Assembly: GCA_964017065.1 (NCBI GenBank) | Contig: OZ024788.1 | Location: forward strand, 5,038,887 to 5,102,886 | Length of the DNA stretch: 64,000 nucleotides | Direction: 5' to 3' | Origin: Haliclona indistincta | Taxonomy: Eukaryota > Porifera > Demospongiae > Haplosclerida > Chalinidae | Shown here: positions 36,701 to 48,379 of the stretch, piece by piece | Layout: each line of letters begins with the position of its first letter | Position numbering within the stretch: position 1 is the first letter of the stretch | Program-made: the position numbers and the translations under genes | The notes under the pieces: generated by a model | The model's input: only the letters and a program-made list of their open reading frames with translations | What the model was told of the DNA's origin: nothing | Databases searched by the model: none

Positions 36701-39700
36701 ATCCAATCGAGGTATTTTAACACTAACAAAATCTCCACAACAAAATGTAACTATCTTCTTCCTCTTATCTTTACAATACTTCATTTTCATTCTCTCCGCA
36801 TTTAGTCTATACCTTTCATCTGCTTCCTTCCTCACAACTAGATGCTTCGAAGACGTACCAAGACAACTAACATTCACTTGATCTTCTTCTGACTCGCTAC
36901 TTTCAATAATTATTTTTTCCTTCACCGATTCCTCCATCTTTTGTCTCTGTTCTTCAAACCTTTTTCGTCTCTGTTCTTCAATCCTCTTTTGTCTCTGTTC
37001 TTCATCTGCCTTTTGTCTCTGTTCTCCGATCCTCTTTAGTCTCTGTTCTTCAATCCTCTTTCGTCTCTGTTCTTCATCTGCCTTTTGTCTCTGTTCTTCA
37101 TCTGCCTTTTGTCTCTGTTCTTCATCTGCCTTTTGTCTCTGTTCTCCGATCCTCTTTAGTCTCTGTTCTTCAATTCTTTTTCGTCTCTGTTCTTCATCCA
37201 TCTTTTGTCTGTGCTCCTCTTCGAGTAGCAATTGCTCTTCCTCAATCAACTTCTGTTCTTCCTCATCCAACCTCTGTTCTTCCTCTAACCCCTGTAAGTA
37301 TTCTTCTTCAAAAGTCCTCGCAACTTCGTCCAGCTCTCTCCTGTTCTTTTCAAGCAATGTCTTTTCTTGTCTGGTTTCATTCATCTCTTCCGTCTTTACC
37401 TTTTCCATAGTACTTTCTTCATCTTCAGCACAGTATCGTGACATTCCATCTTCCTCATCTTCTATGATATCTTCAACATCTTCCTCACAAACACGTACAC
37501 TATCTATTCCAGGAAAGACATTCTGTCGAGGTGGCTGGCCGAAAGCAAGTTCATAGGGAGTCTTGAGCATTGTTCCATGAATTGTGGAATTGACTTGATC
37601 TATCACAAAACGTACATGAAGTTTAAATAATAGGTTAGACGACAAATCGAGGCAACTACTAGATCTAGATTTAGTGTTGTAAAGAAAACCACACGGAATA
37701 GTTACTCAGGCCCTAATGAAAGTATCCGTGGTGTTTGAATTCGGATAGCCAACGTTTTCACAAACACAATCATGGAAAAATTCAGATCATCAAGCAAGAG
37801 CAAAAATTTATCAACAGAAACTATCATACATAGTAGTACCTGTGCTATAAATCTAAACATACTAGTTAAATCACCAATACGAGTGCTCTACGGGAAATTA
37901 TTGCACGATGGGTGTGGCTAGGCATCTTAGCGAGTGGCTAGTCGTCATCTTCGAAACCCCGCCCCGTGCTACAACAGTCCAGCCCGTGCTATAAGTGCCA
38001 ACTGTGCCGTACCTGGGATTTGTAGCACGGGCCGCGCCTTTGGCTTCATACTACAAAATTGAGAAACTGTAACGGTATCAAATTCCAGTAAGTTTTAGCG
38101 GAATTTTTTCTGCCAACTAATCAATCATATTATTCTAAAATAATATCGAGTTGTAATAATTATAACAATGGTTCTCTTTGATAGAAGGAGGTACCTTAGT
38201 GTTACTATGATTAGCCATTACACACTAGACAAGACTCAACAGTGTTATGCAACATAGTTACGTTGTTATTAGCGCTACATGATATTGCACTCACATTGAA
38301 TAAGTGGAAGCCGTTCACTCCACGAAGGATAGTCTCCTTCATCTTCAGCTTCATGAAACCTGGCTGAAAGCATGTTTTCCAAAGTGCTATTGCCTTGTTC
38401 TACCAAGCCTTGTGATTGAGGATGTCGAGGACGACCGTTGACAATAGTAACTTTGCCCGGCCAATTTTTTGCCACATCGGTCACAATTTCGTTGACAAAT
38501 TCACGACCGTTGTCAGAATGGAGTATACGAGGCGTACCCAAGTATGCAAAAACATGGTTCTGAAGGCCTAAGCCTACTTCGGCAGCTGACTTTCGTGCCA
38601 ACGGAAAAATTACATGGAATTTGGACCAGTGGTCCATGTAGTGCCCAATCCATTTATAAATTCCATCAGGACGATGTCTTAGGTCAATCAGATCAATCTA
38701 TAGAAAACAAAATTGCATCAATTAAAGTATCATTAATAGTATCATTACTTCTCCCAGTATCATAGTTATGCTATATAAAATAGTCTCACTCGAATAAATA
38801 ATCGTAAGGCGCGTTCACATGGAATCCACTTTTGATGCGCATTGAATCCCCACAACTCCCAATGCGAATTGGAAGCGAATTCAATGCGCATCGCGAGCGT
38901 TCACATGTAGCGAATTGGATGCGAATAGCGCCCCTCGAAAACCTACACTGCGCTCTTCCTAGCCTTCAACAATGCTCCAAATGTCCGATACGAAGGTTTA
39001 CCAGTCTTCCAAGCGCCTTTTGTCTACTTGCGATACAATTCACATGGCAAAAATCATACAAGTAAAATAATCGTTAAATCGAGTTCCCACTAAGTGTTTT
39101 TGAACTACGAAGAATTACATAGAAGAATAGTTAAACAATTTTTATTATTATTAACAGTAGAGACAATTACCTGTCCTCTGCACATGAATCCAGAACTAAT
39201 AATTGGTTTCAAAGGAGCCCTATTTGTCTGAGGCTTCCTCAAGTGGCAAGTCAAGCATAATTCAACAAACTTCACACAAGCAGCTCGAGGTACACAATCG
39301 TATAGCTTGGCGACCTACAAATTTTAATAATAATAATAATGAAGCACCACGGTACAGATGCCTCGGTGTGTACCACACATATCACCAGAAGCATATCATA
39401 CACATTGCAATACAGCACAAAACAGAACAGTACAGTATCAGCGCTCAGTTTTAACCGAAGCAGATTTCTAGGTGCGGACAGAATGACACACACACACACA
39501 CACACACACACAGACGGATACACAAATGAACTACTGTATGCCTCGTGGCTCCGCCCACCGAGGCATAATCACTGTACAATTCAAACTCACTTCCATGGCT
39601 GTTTTCTTCTCGCCAATGTGCCCTTTTTCCTGGCAATGTATCTGTGTAAGTATGTCGTAGAAGTCCTCGACAAACGCTACCCTTCTCCACTGAGATGTAA

Positions 39701-40048
39701 ATGTAGGATCATTCTCATTCTGCATAATAGAATTACGTCAGTTAAGTAATTGAGTTTGCTATCTAGATATGTATGCAATCAGAGTCTTACAGGTTTCTTT
39801 GCTGGTAAACAGAGGACATCATACAACCCAAGCGCACTGTAAGATACTAGTTTGAATCCACGTCGCTTGACCCAATGCTTAAACCTAGCGTCGTGCGCTT
39901 CTGAACCTTTCAACACAGCCACTATTCTCTCTCCTTTCTTTGCCGTGACCGTCTTGCTCTTCTTACATTCTCCTTCATCGTCATCGGAACCATATCGTCT
40001 ATGGCAAAACTCTGTGAACTCGGCCCGGGAGTCCATGATCTTGGCCAT
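33762..40048 (-). CDS. Ginger-like transposase with HHCC finger, integrase, CXC motif and ULP1 protease
   Basis: Exons on the minus strand begin at 40048-39791 (MAKIMDSRAEF), then 39719-39591, 39314-39171, 38697-38295, about 37636-36618, 36569-36148, 36043-35982 and many short ones to a stop at 33764-33762. Joined in phase they give an HHCC finger (HCQEKGH, CLTC) and an integrase core (IDLIDL, HSDNGREF, QGLVEQ as D, D, E). Next come PYELAFG and a GPY/F-like segment (GDFVSVKIPR), then a long EEQRQK coiled coil and a CXC motif (CNCKAGCKTKRCHC). After that is a C48 protease with His in GNHWCLA (about 35240), Asp in FYFDPL and Cys in GVDCGVF (34832-34882). All catalytic residues are visible and I found no stop in the exons traced, so the element may have been active recently. 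The 3' exons could belong to a second gene. Confidence 0.75.
34445..34467. repeat. (TG)n microsatellite
   Basis: A short TG run in an intron of the transposase gene. Confidence 0.8.
36950..37210 (-). repeat. Tandem repeat coding EEQRQK coiled coil
   Basis: Units of 24-27 bp on the minus strand encode repeated (K/R)xxEEQRxK heptad-like blocks in the transposase exon. Several adjacent units are identical, so copy number is likely variable. Confidence 0.75.
39485..39512. repeat. (AC)n microsatellite
   Basis: An uninterrupted AC run of about 28 bp in a transposase intron. Confidence 0.85.
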
Positions 40049-41935
40049 GCTTTGACACCTGGAAAGACGGAGACAAAGTCCGTACACTGCTCCGCTACAC
40101 AATGCAGGCGTGGCTATGGAGGCGGGGCTGAACCACTGCACGTGTACCAGAGATATAGGGCACTGAACCTGCCTCGCTCTAGCAGTGGACATGGGTGTTT
40201 CGTGACCAGTAGGGGACAGCATAGAAGAGAAGTGATTTTCGCCTCCCAAACCCGATACCTAGTAGTTGTGAGACCACGTCCACAAACAGACCTCGCGATC
40301 CAGACCAGATACAGTACTGAAGTCGTACCTTGGTTACCAATAATTGTAAGCCATGTAGTAATCTTTCTTTGTTTTCATGGTGTGTAGTCAATCACTTGTT
40401 CTCAGCAATATACCTACATGCTCTATTTCAGCTTTTGTCCACCTCTTGTTCATTAATAGTAGGAGCTCAGTAGACTGGTCACTGGAGTTGATATGCAATT
40501 ACCAATTGCAAATCCTTTAGTGTTCATTGAAATTTTAAACTGCTTGTCAATTTTGACGTTGAAGTGAAATTTAACCATTGTCATTGTTTCTCTTGGTAAA
40601 CTATCTATAGGTCTGGGGCAGCTCTGTCAATTTCTAGAAAGAGCAGCTCTGTCAATTGTCAGTTCCACCCAGAGTAGACAGTGTCACTATCAATTGAAAT
40701 TTCCTACATGTATTAAAAAAACCTTTTTTTATTAATTACTATACAAACTATACTACTACACTACTACTAGTCTATACTAGTACAAACGAAAACTGCTGCA
40801 TCACTGCTGGTTCCAGTTGGGGTTGGTAGCTGCACTAGCGGATGAATCATTGGAGTAAGCAATGGCGTGCAACTGAGCTATAGGCTCCAGGGCAAGCCGT
40901 TGCGCGCCTGATGGATGAGTAAGTTGAGTAGGCGGCAGCGTGTGCAAGCTAGGCTCCAGGGTAAGTTGCGCGCCTGATCTGATGGATGAGTTGAGTAGGC
41001 AATGGTGTGCAAGCTAGGCTCTCGACATGCAGGGCTGCGGCGCCTCAGTAATCAACATTGACTCAAAGCGTACAAGTGTCTAGAATGAGCAAGTGACTTG
41101 CGCATTCTGTAGACTGCCCATTCTATAGAATGCGCAGCACATTCTATAGAATGGGCGCCATTCTATAGAATGGCGCCCATTCTAGGAATTCCTAGAATGA
41201 GCAGCGCATTCTATAGAATGCGCAAATTCCTAGAATGTGCGGAACATGGACACTTCTTCTCTCCTCCCCGCCGCGCTCAGCAGAGGAGGCTCATAAGAGA
41301 GCAACAGAAAGCTGACTGCACTAGCGAAACCAGCCCGTATCAGAAGGCAGAGAAATTTCTTGATCACCTACAAAGAGAAGTAAATGGCGACAGCAGCAAA
41401 TTTCACACTTTTGTGCAACTACTAGTAGACAATGGTCACTCCAACTTGGCATCTCGTCTGCTAGGTTAGCTAGTGTATTGAAATTAGTAATAATGTTTAC
41501 ATTACATACATGTAGATGAATTGTCTCATGTGACCAGTGGATTGACCGAGAAAGCATCAGTAGTTACTAAATCCAGTACTGAAGGTAATAAGATCAACTT
41601 GAAGATTGCAATTGGTTAATAAAACTACTTTTGTGTATAGAAGACTCTCAAGAAGAGCATGTTATTGCTGTTTCAGACACACTGATCAAAGAACTGGCTT
41701 CTCTCAGAGTAAGCTATGCCAAGTTGTTACGGGAATACAAGAAAGAGCTACAGAACAGTCCTGAAGCACAAGAAGAGTTAGTCGAAACTCTACCAAGACT
41801 AGTCCACAGAGGGTTAGGTTCAGATTGCTCTTTCAAGTCATACTTTGACACACTTGTTGATGAGGAAGTTTCTCTCTTCAATGTCACATATCTAAAACAA
41901 GTTTGTGACATATTTCCCCAAGATGTTTGGTAAGC

Positions 41936-41982
41936 CATAGACTTATTAGACTACGTAGGTTACGTAGTCTAATAAGTCTATG
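41936..41982. mobile_element. 47-bp palindromic insert at the exon 3 splice donor of T4
   Basis: Arms CATAGACTTATTAGACTACG.. (22 bp, perfect) surround a GGT loop. The insert is flanked by GGTAAGC on both sides (41929-41935 and 41983-41989), a 7-bp target duplication. T1 has the empty site TTTGGTAAGCAACTAA. The insertion copied the splice donor. Confidence 0.85.
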
Positions 41983-42721
41983 GGTAAGCAACTAATTTTG
42001 TTTACAAACCATTATACAAACCATTATAATTTCTTTGCAGTGCTTCAACTGAGCAGCTTGTAGTGAAATATGAGGAGCAGCTCTTGCACTTTATGAACGG
42101 AACCACATTAAACCAGTTCAAAAAGTTATTTCCTGCATCTGCTGTATCATATACGCTGTCATCTCAAAAAGCAGTCATCACCTTGAAGCTAAAAAATTAC
42201 TGGGGTACCAACACAGTTGAAGAACTAAGAAAGCTGGTCGCCTTACTTGGTATTCCTGGTAGCCGTCTTCATCTTAAAAGAATTGATGATGGCTCTGTTA
42301 TTGTCCAATTTTTATGCTCTACCATCGATGCTAAGGAGCTCAAAGTAGCCATTGTTGAAGTCACTGACTCACTCCAGTCTAGGGGAGTGCTGCAGATATT
42401 TGTTGGAGAGGAGCTAGTTCTAGAAACTTTTCAGTCTAATCAAGGTATGTACTAACATTCAACGATCACTTTAATATAGTTATTTCTTTGACTAGCTACT
42501 AATGTTCGATGTTTCTGAATTTATAGCATGCCATGCCAGTGCAGCAAAAAATAGTGGAATAAATTGTAGTTGCTAGAGTGCAGCTGGTTTGGTAGTACAT
42601 GCATGACTATTGTGAATTCAGCAAGCTAGAACCATAGGATTATTTAATAGCTGCAAACAGAGGAGATGGCAAAAGGGGGCAAGTTGCTTTCCCTACAATG
42701 AGTCTTGAGAGAATTGCCTTA

Positions 42722-42746
42722 CTTTTCCCACTTTCGGTGGGAAAAG
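42722..42746. repeat. 10-bp hairpin beside the Copia LTR
   Basis: CTTTTCCCAC-TTTCG-GTGGGAAAAG, a perfect stem with a 5-nt loop, next to the LTR end. Confidence 0.7.
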
Positions 42747-43900
42747 TGTGTTGTGAACTCAACTCAATATTATTATAGGAATAGACAGAGAATCATGAGA
42801 CACACACAGACCTAGACTTAGACACTAGTGATAAATGATACAAAAAAACTTAAATAGACATCTCAATATAGACCAAATGATGTCATTACAATAACTCAAC
42901 TAATAATCGTTATCAGTTATCACACACCTTCTCGATTGTTAGTTGTCAGTCCAAGTTCATTTCTTAGTTTCTCAAACTGAGCTTTAGGAAGAGGTTTTGT
43001 CAGTAGATCTGCAACCATCTCAGTAGTAGGACAATATGTTAGAGAAATGGTTCCAGCTTGCAATGCTTCTCTGGCAAAGTGGTGTTTAATATCAATGTGC
43101 TTATAGCTCTCTTGTGTCCAACTGGGTTCTTATTACATCATAGCAATAGCACTTTGATTGTCTTCTAGAATTTTGGTTGGTTTAGCAGTTTTAATCTTGA
43201 GATCAGTAAGTAAACGCTGCAGCCATATAGCCTCTTGTACAGCTGACCCTAAAGCCATATATTCTGCTTCTGAAGTTGACAAAGCCACTGTTTGTTGTTT
43301 TTGGCTAAGCCAGCTAACTGCTCCTCCAGCCATGTTAAAGACATTGCCTGATGTTGAATGTCTGTCATCTAAATCACCTGCCCAATCAGCATCAGAGTAA
43401 CCAAACATGTTGTTACCTGTAGAAGAGTAGCATAGTGATAGATTGATCGTTCCTTTGAGATACCGGAAGATCCTTTTAACTGCGGTAAGATGTGCTTCAG
43501 TTGGTTCAGAGTTTAACTTTAAAACATTTGCGACAGCATGAGCTATGTCTGGACGTGAACTGCCAACCATGGACTGGTATCTGACGGAATCTACTATTTT
43601 GCTATTATTTGTCATCTCTCACCAGCTTCACATTTGGATCCATAGGAGTAGATACTGTGTTAGCATCAGTCAGTCCATACTTGTCAAGTAGACGCTCAAT
43701 ATACTGGTTTTGACAGAGAGTGATACTGTCCTTGTGAATCGTTACATTAATACCAAGACAGTAGTGAAGTTCGCCTAAGTCCTTCATCTTGAACACTTCA
43801 GAGAGAGATCTCTTGATCTGTTCCATCTCTTCATCAGTTTCGGTGATAAGCCATCGACATAGACTGCCACAATCTCAACTTTCCTGTTCTTGTTCTTATA
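42747..43900 (-). mobile_element. 5'-truncated Copia retroelement in T4 intron 4
   Basis: Minus strand. The 3' end of a Ty1/Copia reverse transcriptase (43900-43600) is followed by RNase H with YSDADWAGD, STSEAEYMAL and KHIDIKHHF, then a purine-rich tract. A probable 3' LTR of about 180 bp (42926-42747) begins TGTGTGATAAC and ends ACA. The RT site reads YVDG instead of YVDD, a frameshift follows it, and a stop interrupts RNase H near 43133. No 5' LTR or gag was found. It is inactive. Confidence 0.8.
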
Positions 43901-43995
43901 TCTGCTCCTTGGCATTGCTATAATAGCACAGAGATTGCTCGAACACTTTGCTAAAGTGACGAACCTGGAACCATATAGATAAGAAAATTAAAAAG

Positions 43996-44326
43996 ATTTC
44001 TATTGAAATCAAAAGGATGTAGGGTTGTGAAATCTGCCACTGGTCCACAATGTAAACCAACAAGGAACAACAAGCATGGAATGGTAACACGATTGACTTG
44101 CTAACAGACCATAGATCCCTACATCAGTGGCTGTGCACAAGCTAAATGCACGTCAGGTGTCAGCAGTCAACAGCAACTAGGTCAACCACAGCAGCCGCTG
44201 ATGTAGGGATCTATGGTCTGTTAGCAAGTCAATCGTGTTACCATTCCATGCTTGTTCCTTGTTAGTTTACACTGTGAACCAGTGGTAGATTTCACAACCC
44301 TACATCCTTTTGATTTCGATAGAAAT
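43996..44326. mobile_element. Foldback MITE (331 bp) in T4 intron 4
   Basis: Arms of about 135 bp (43996-44133 and 44199-44326) are inverted copies. They include ATTTCTATTGAAATCAAAAG at the outer ends and ATCCCTACATCAGTGGCTG near the centre. There is no coding content. Confidence 0.7.
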
Positions 44327-44738
44327 GAACTTTGTTTTAGCGAAATTGCAATATAAATTCTCGATCGTGATCCGTTGTCAGCTAAGTGTTAGCCGCCATC
44401 TTCATCTTGTGATTGCATAGTAATAAGCACGTGACCAGTCACTCGAGTAGGCCGGACTTGGAAATTGTCAGCGGAAATGGACGGGGCTCATATACACAGA
44501 CTACGGGAGCTAGAGCTAGAGTCTCTTCATAAAAAGCTTAGTGACTAAGCTTGTGTAGTATCATCAATCTGCAGTTGCTGTTTGCCAGCTAACAGTGGTA
44601 CAGAAATCTAAAAAAAAAACATCAACAATAGAAAAAGTACGCGCATCTTCAGCTGCACCAAATTGTAAACTCATTGAAAATATTAAGAAAAATGGACACA
44701 TGAAAGGAAATTATGATTTTTAACGAAATGAATACAAT

Positions 44739-44968
44739 AGGGATAAAGAAGTTTGTCACTGGTCTGCCATGCACTATCTAAACCAACATCCTTCATCAGT
44801 GACTATACATATGACTTCAGGCAGGCTAACAGTCAACAGCCAACAAGCTGGTTCAGCAGTCACTGATGTAGGGATGCATGGTCTATCAGCCAGTCAATCG
44901 TGTTACCATTCTGTGTTACCTCCTTGTTGGTTTACATTGTGGACCAGTGACAAATTTCTTTATCCCTA
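44739..44968. mobile_element. Related foldback MITE (about 230 bp) in T4 intron 4
   Basis: Inverted ends AGGGATAAAGAAGTTTGTCA / TGACAAATTTCTTTATCCCT. The inner parts share motifs with the 43996-44326 element (CAATCGTGTTACCATTC, CTGATGTAGGGAT). Confidence 0.65.
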
Positions 44969-47900
44969 CATCCTTTTGATTTCATTAGAAATCTCTTTAA
45001 CTTTCTTTTTAGCTGTAATCTAATGATTTCAAAATGTGTTCCACGCTTTTTAGGGATTTCTCAAATAGCCCACACTTTCAAGGGATTCCTAAAAGTGCTG
45101 CACTGTCTTGAGAAAGTGCAAGTCCTATAAAAGCACAAAAATTTTTAAATCTAACTACTTGCAACCTCCTGTGTGTTGAAGTTTTCATCAGCTGTATTTA
45201 TATGGTTTGAGCTCAGCACTCCCAGTTGTATGAGTTTAATGACAACCTGAATACAATGATGATTAAGTGATTTGGCTAAATGAGATCACAACTTGAGTGC
45301 CGTAAGTAAAAAAGAAGTGGTTAAAGTGCAGGTTTTGTGCACTGCTGCAGTCAGTCTGTAGCCCATATGCGTTACCATGTTATTTCAAATAGCAGCAATT
45401 AATTTTAAGTCATAATGAATTGTGGTCAATGATATCACCCGTATACTATTATAAATTAGATTCTAATAAAAAATCTGTTAATAATTATTATCATTTATAA
45501 CTCTTACAGAAATGTCTGATTGTTCTCATGGAGAAGATACATTTGAGTTTGTAGATGAACCAGATAGTGATTACTTTTGTCCTGTTTGTCAAGATCTACT
45601 CACCGAACCATTCCAACTTGAATGCGGACACCAGCTTTGTCGCATATGTCGAGATCGATTGCTTAGCTATAACAAAACCGAATGCCCAACATGTCGTGAT
45701 TCCGATGCACTCAGCAATGCTCACTTTGACAAATTTCTAAGGCGAAAAGTCAGCAGTGTTAGAATACACTGCCAGCACCGCAAACAAGGATGTGAGTGGG
45801 TGGGAGAGGTAAGGGACTTCCAGTACCACCTCGATCGTAATGTTGTTGATTGCCCTTTTGGATGTGGTAAACGTAGTTGCCAAGTAGTCATAAAGAACCA
45901 CAAAAGCCTTTTCTGTCTAAACCGACCGATCGGTTGCGATAACTGTGACTACTACAACACATTTGCTATTGTTACAGAAAAGCACAATCCAATATGCCTC
46001 CAGTCTCCAGTAGACTGTCCTAATCATTGCCCAATGAAGGGCTTGAAACGAAGTCAACTTGAACAGCACTTTAATGAGTGCAGCCACCAACTAGTTAATT
46101 GTCCGAAAACTGGCTGTTCTGTCTGGCTGTCTCGAGGAGAGATGGGACTACACAAGGTACATATAGAGCAGCACAACCTAGTAATAGTAGAGACTAGTCA
46201 AGCAGCTGCCACCACTACTGCTTTTCATTACCTTTATAATCAACCACCAATAGAGTTTGTTGTACCAAATTTCCAAGGTATGAAAGATACCAATGCCAAG
46301 TGGAAGAGTCCTTTATTATTTACGCATGAAAAAGGCTATAAATTTCATCTTGAGGTATATCCCAATGGTTGGGGAAGTGGTCAAGATAATCACGTTTCTG
46401 TCTATGTTAGTCTATTAGGTGACTATGATAGTGATGTAGCCTTGGTTTTTGAAAGAGATGTTGTTATAGAGCTTCTTAATTGGAGGACTGATGAGAACCA
46501 CCTCTTAGCTACAGTAAATTTCAGCAGAAACTCAAATCATAATGGCAGTGCTAGCTGTAGCAGCAGTAGCAGTCATGAAAATGCACCAGGTACACCAGGT
46601 ACACCTCATTTCATCTCCTACTCCTCGCTCTGCCATTCTGACACAAACACAGAGTATCTTCAAGATGACTGCATACGTTTGAGAGTGATTGATGTAGCCG
46701 TCTACTCCACCCCTCTCCTCTCCAAGGCCCCTTCCTGGCAGGACCCCCACACTGCTACCCAATCAGTGTATGAGTTCACACTGACTGAATTCACCAAACG
46801 TAAACATTTAAACAACGTCTACACCAGTATACCATTCTATACACATCCAAATGGGTACAAGCTATGCCTCAAAGTAAATGTTAATGGCATTGGTAAAAGT
46901 AAAGGCACTCACATAAAAATAGGTGCTAAGTTAATGAGGGGAGATTTTGACAGTGACCTACAATGGCCTTTCATAGGTGACATTATTGTTGACATTTTGA
47001 ATTGGAGAGAGGACAATCATCACTATCGTGGAGACACAATTACCTTCAATAAGCAAGGAGATAAAACTAACAGTCGTGTAACTAAAGGACAATGTTCGTT
47101 ATTGGGATGGTTTAAAGATTCAATCCTTCACTCCTCTCTCGTTTTTAATCCTGACACAAACACGGAGTATCTTCAAGATGATTGCTTACGTCTGAGAGTA
47201 GTTGATGTAGCCGTCTACTCCACCCCTCTCCTCCTCAAGACTCCATCCTGGCAGGACCCCCACACTGCTACCCAGTCAGTGTGCGAGTTCACACTAAAAG
47301 AATTCACCAAACGCAAGCAATTCAACAATGAGTACTACAGTCCACCATTCTACTCACACCAACATGGATACAAGCTATGCCTCAAAGTGAATGCTAATGG
47401 TTCTGGTAAGGGTAAAGGCACTCACATATCGATCTATGCTAGTTTAATGAAAGGAGGTTATGATGATAATCTTCAGTGGCCTTTCGAAGGTGATATTGTT
47501 ATTGAAATTTTGAATTGGAGAGAAAACAATAATCACTATTGTGGAGATACGATTCGCTTAAATCGATACATTGATTCTGATGGTAGTATTACCAGTCGTG
47601 TAACTGAAGGAGAATATGCACCTATGAATAGGGGTAAAATTTTTTTTATCCCTCACTCTCTTCTCTACAATCCTGACACGAACACAGAGTATCTTCAAGA
47701 TGACTGCTTACGTCTGAGAGTGGTCTATGTAGCCGTCTACTCCACCCCTCTCCTCCTCAAGACACCATCCTGGCAGGACCCCCACACTGCTACCCAGTCA
47801 GTGTGTGAGTTCACACTGACTGAATTCACCAAACGCAAGCAATTCAACAATCAATACTATAGTCAATCATTCTACTCACACCCAAATGGGTACAAGCTAT

Positions 47901-48379
47901 GCCTCCGAGTGTTTGCTAATGGTTATGGTGATGGTAGAGGCACTCACATATCGATCCTTGCTACACTAATGAAAGGAGATTACGACAATAATCTACAATG
48001 GCCTTTCGAAAGTGATATCGTTATTGAACTCTTAAATTGGAAAGAAAATAGTCAACACTATTGTGGAGAAAAAATTAAATTCACTACATGGACTAATTCT
48101 GATGGTAGCACTGCCGGCAGTCGTGTACCTAATGGAAAGTATTCAGCCAAATTTAGAGGTTCATATCTATTCATTTCTCATTCCTCTCTCACTTTTAATC
48201 CTGAAACAAACGCAGAGTATCTTCAAGATGACTGCTTACGTCTGAGAGTCGTTGACATAGCCATCTACTCCACTCCTCTCCTCCTCAAGACACCATCCTG
48301 GCAGGACCCCCACACTGCTACCCAGTCAGTGTGTGAGTTCACACTGACTGAATTCACCAAACGCAAGCAGTTCAACAAT

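Larger units (their letters stand above)
33426..41246 (-). mobile_element. Ginger-like DNA transposon (7.8 kb) inside the T4 CARD exon
   Basis: Terminal inverted repeats of about 150-165 bp (33426-33571 and 41082-41246) begin TGTTCCGCACATTC and are flanked by a 4-bp duplication TGGA (33422-33425, 41247-41250). T2 gives the empty site AGTATGGACACTTC. TGT ends, a 4-bp target duplication and a gypsy-like integrase with DNA-transposon-style TIRs are the marks of Ginger elements. The gene inside runs on the minus strand over almost the whole length. Copies of a subterminal repeat of about 70 bp lie at 40860-41020. Confidence 0.85.
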
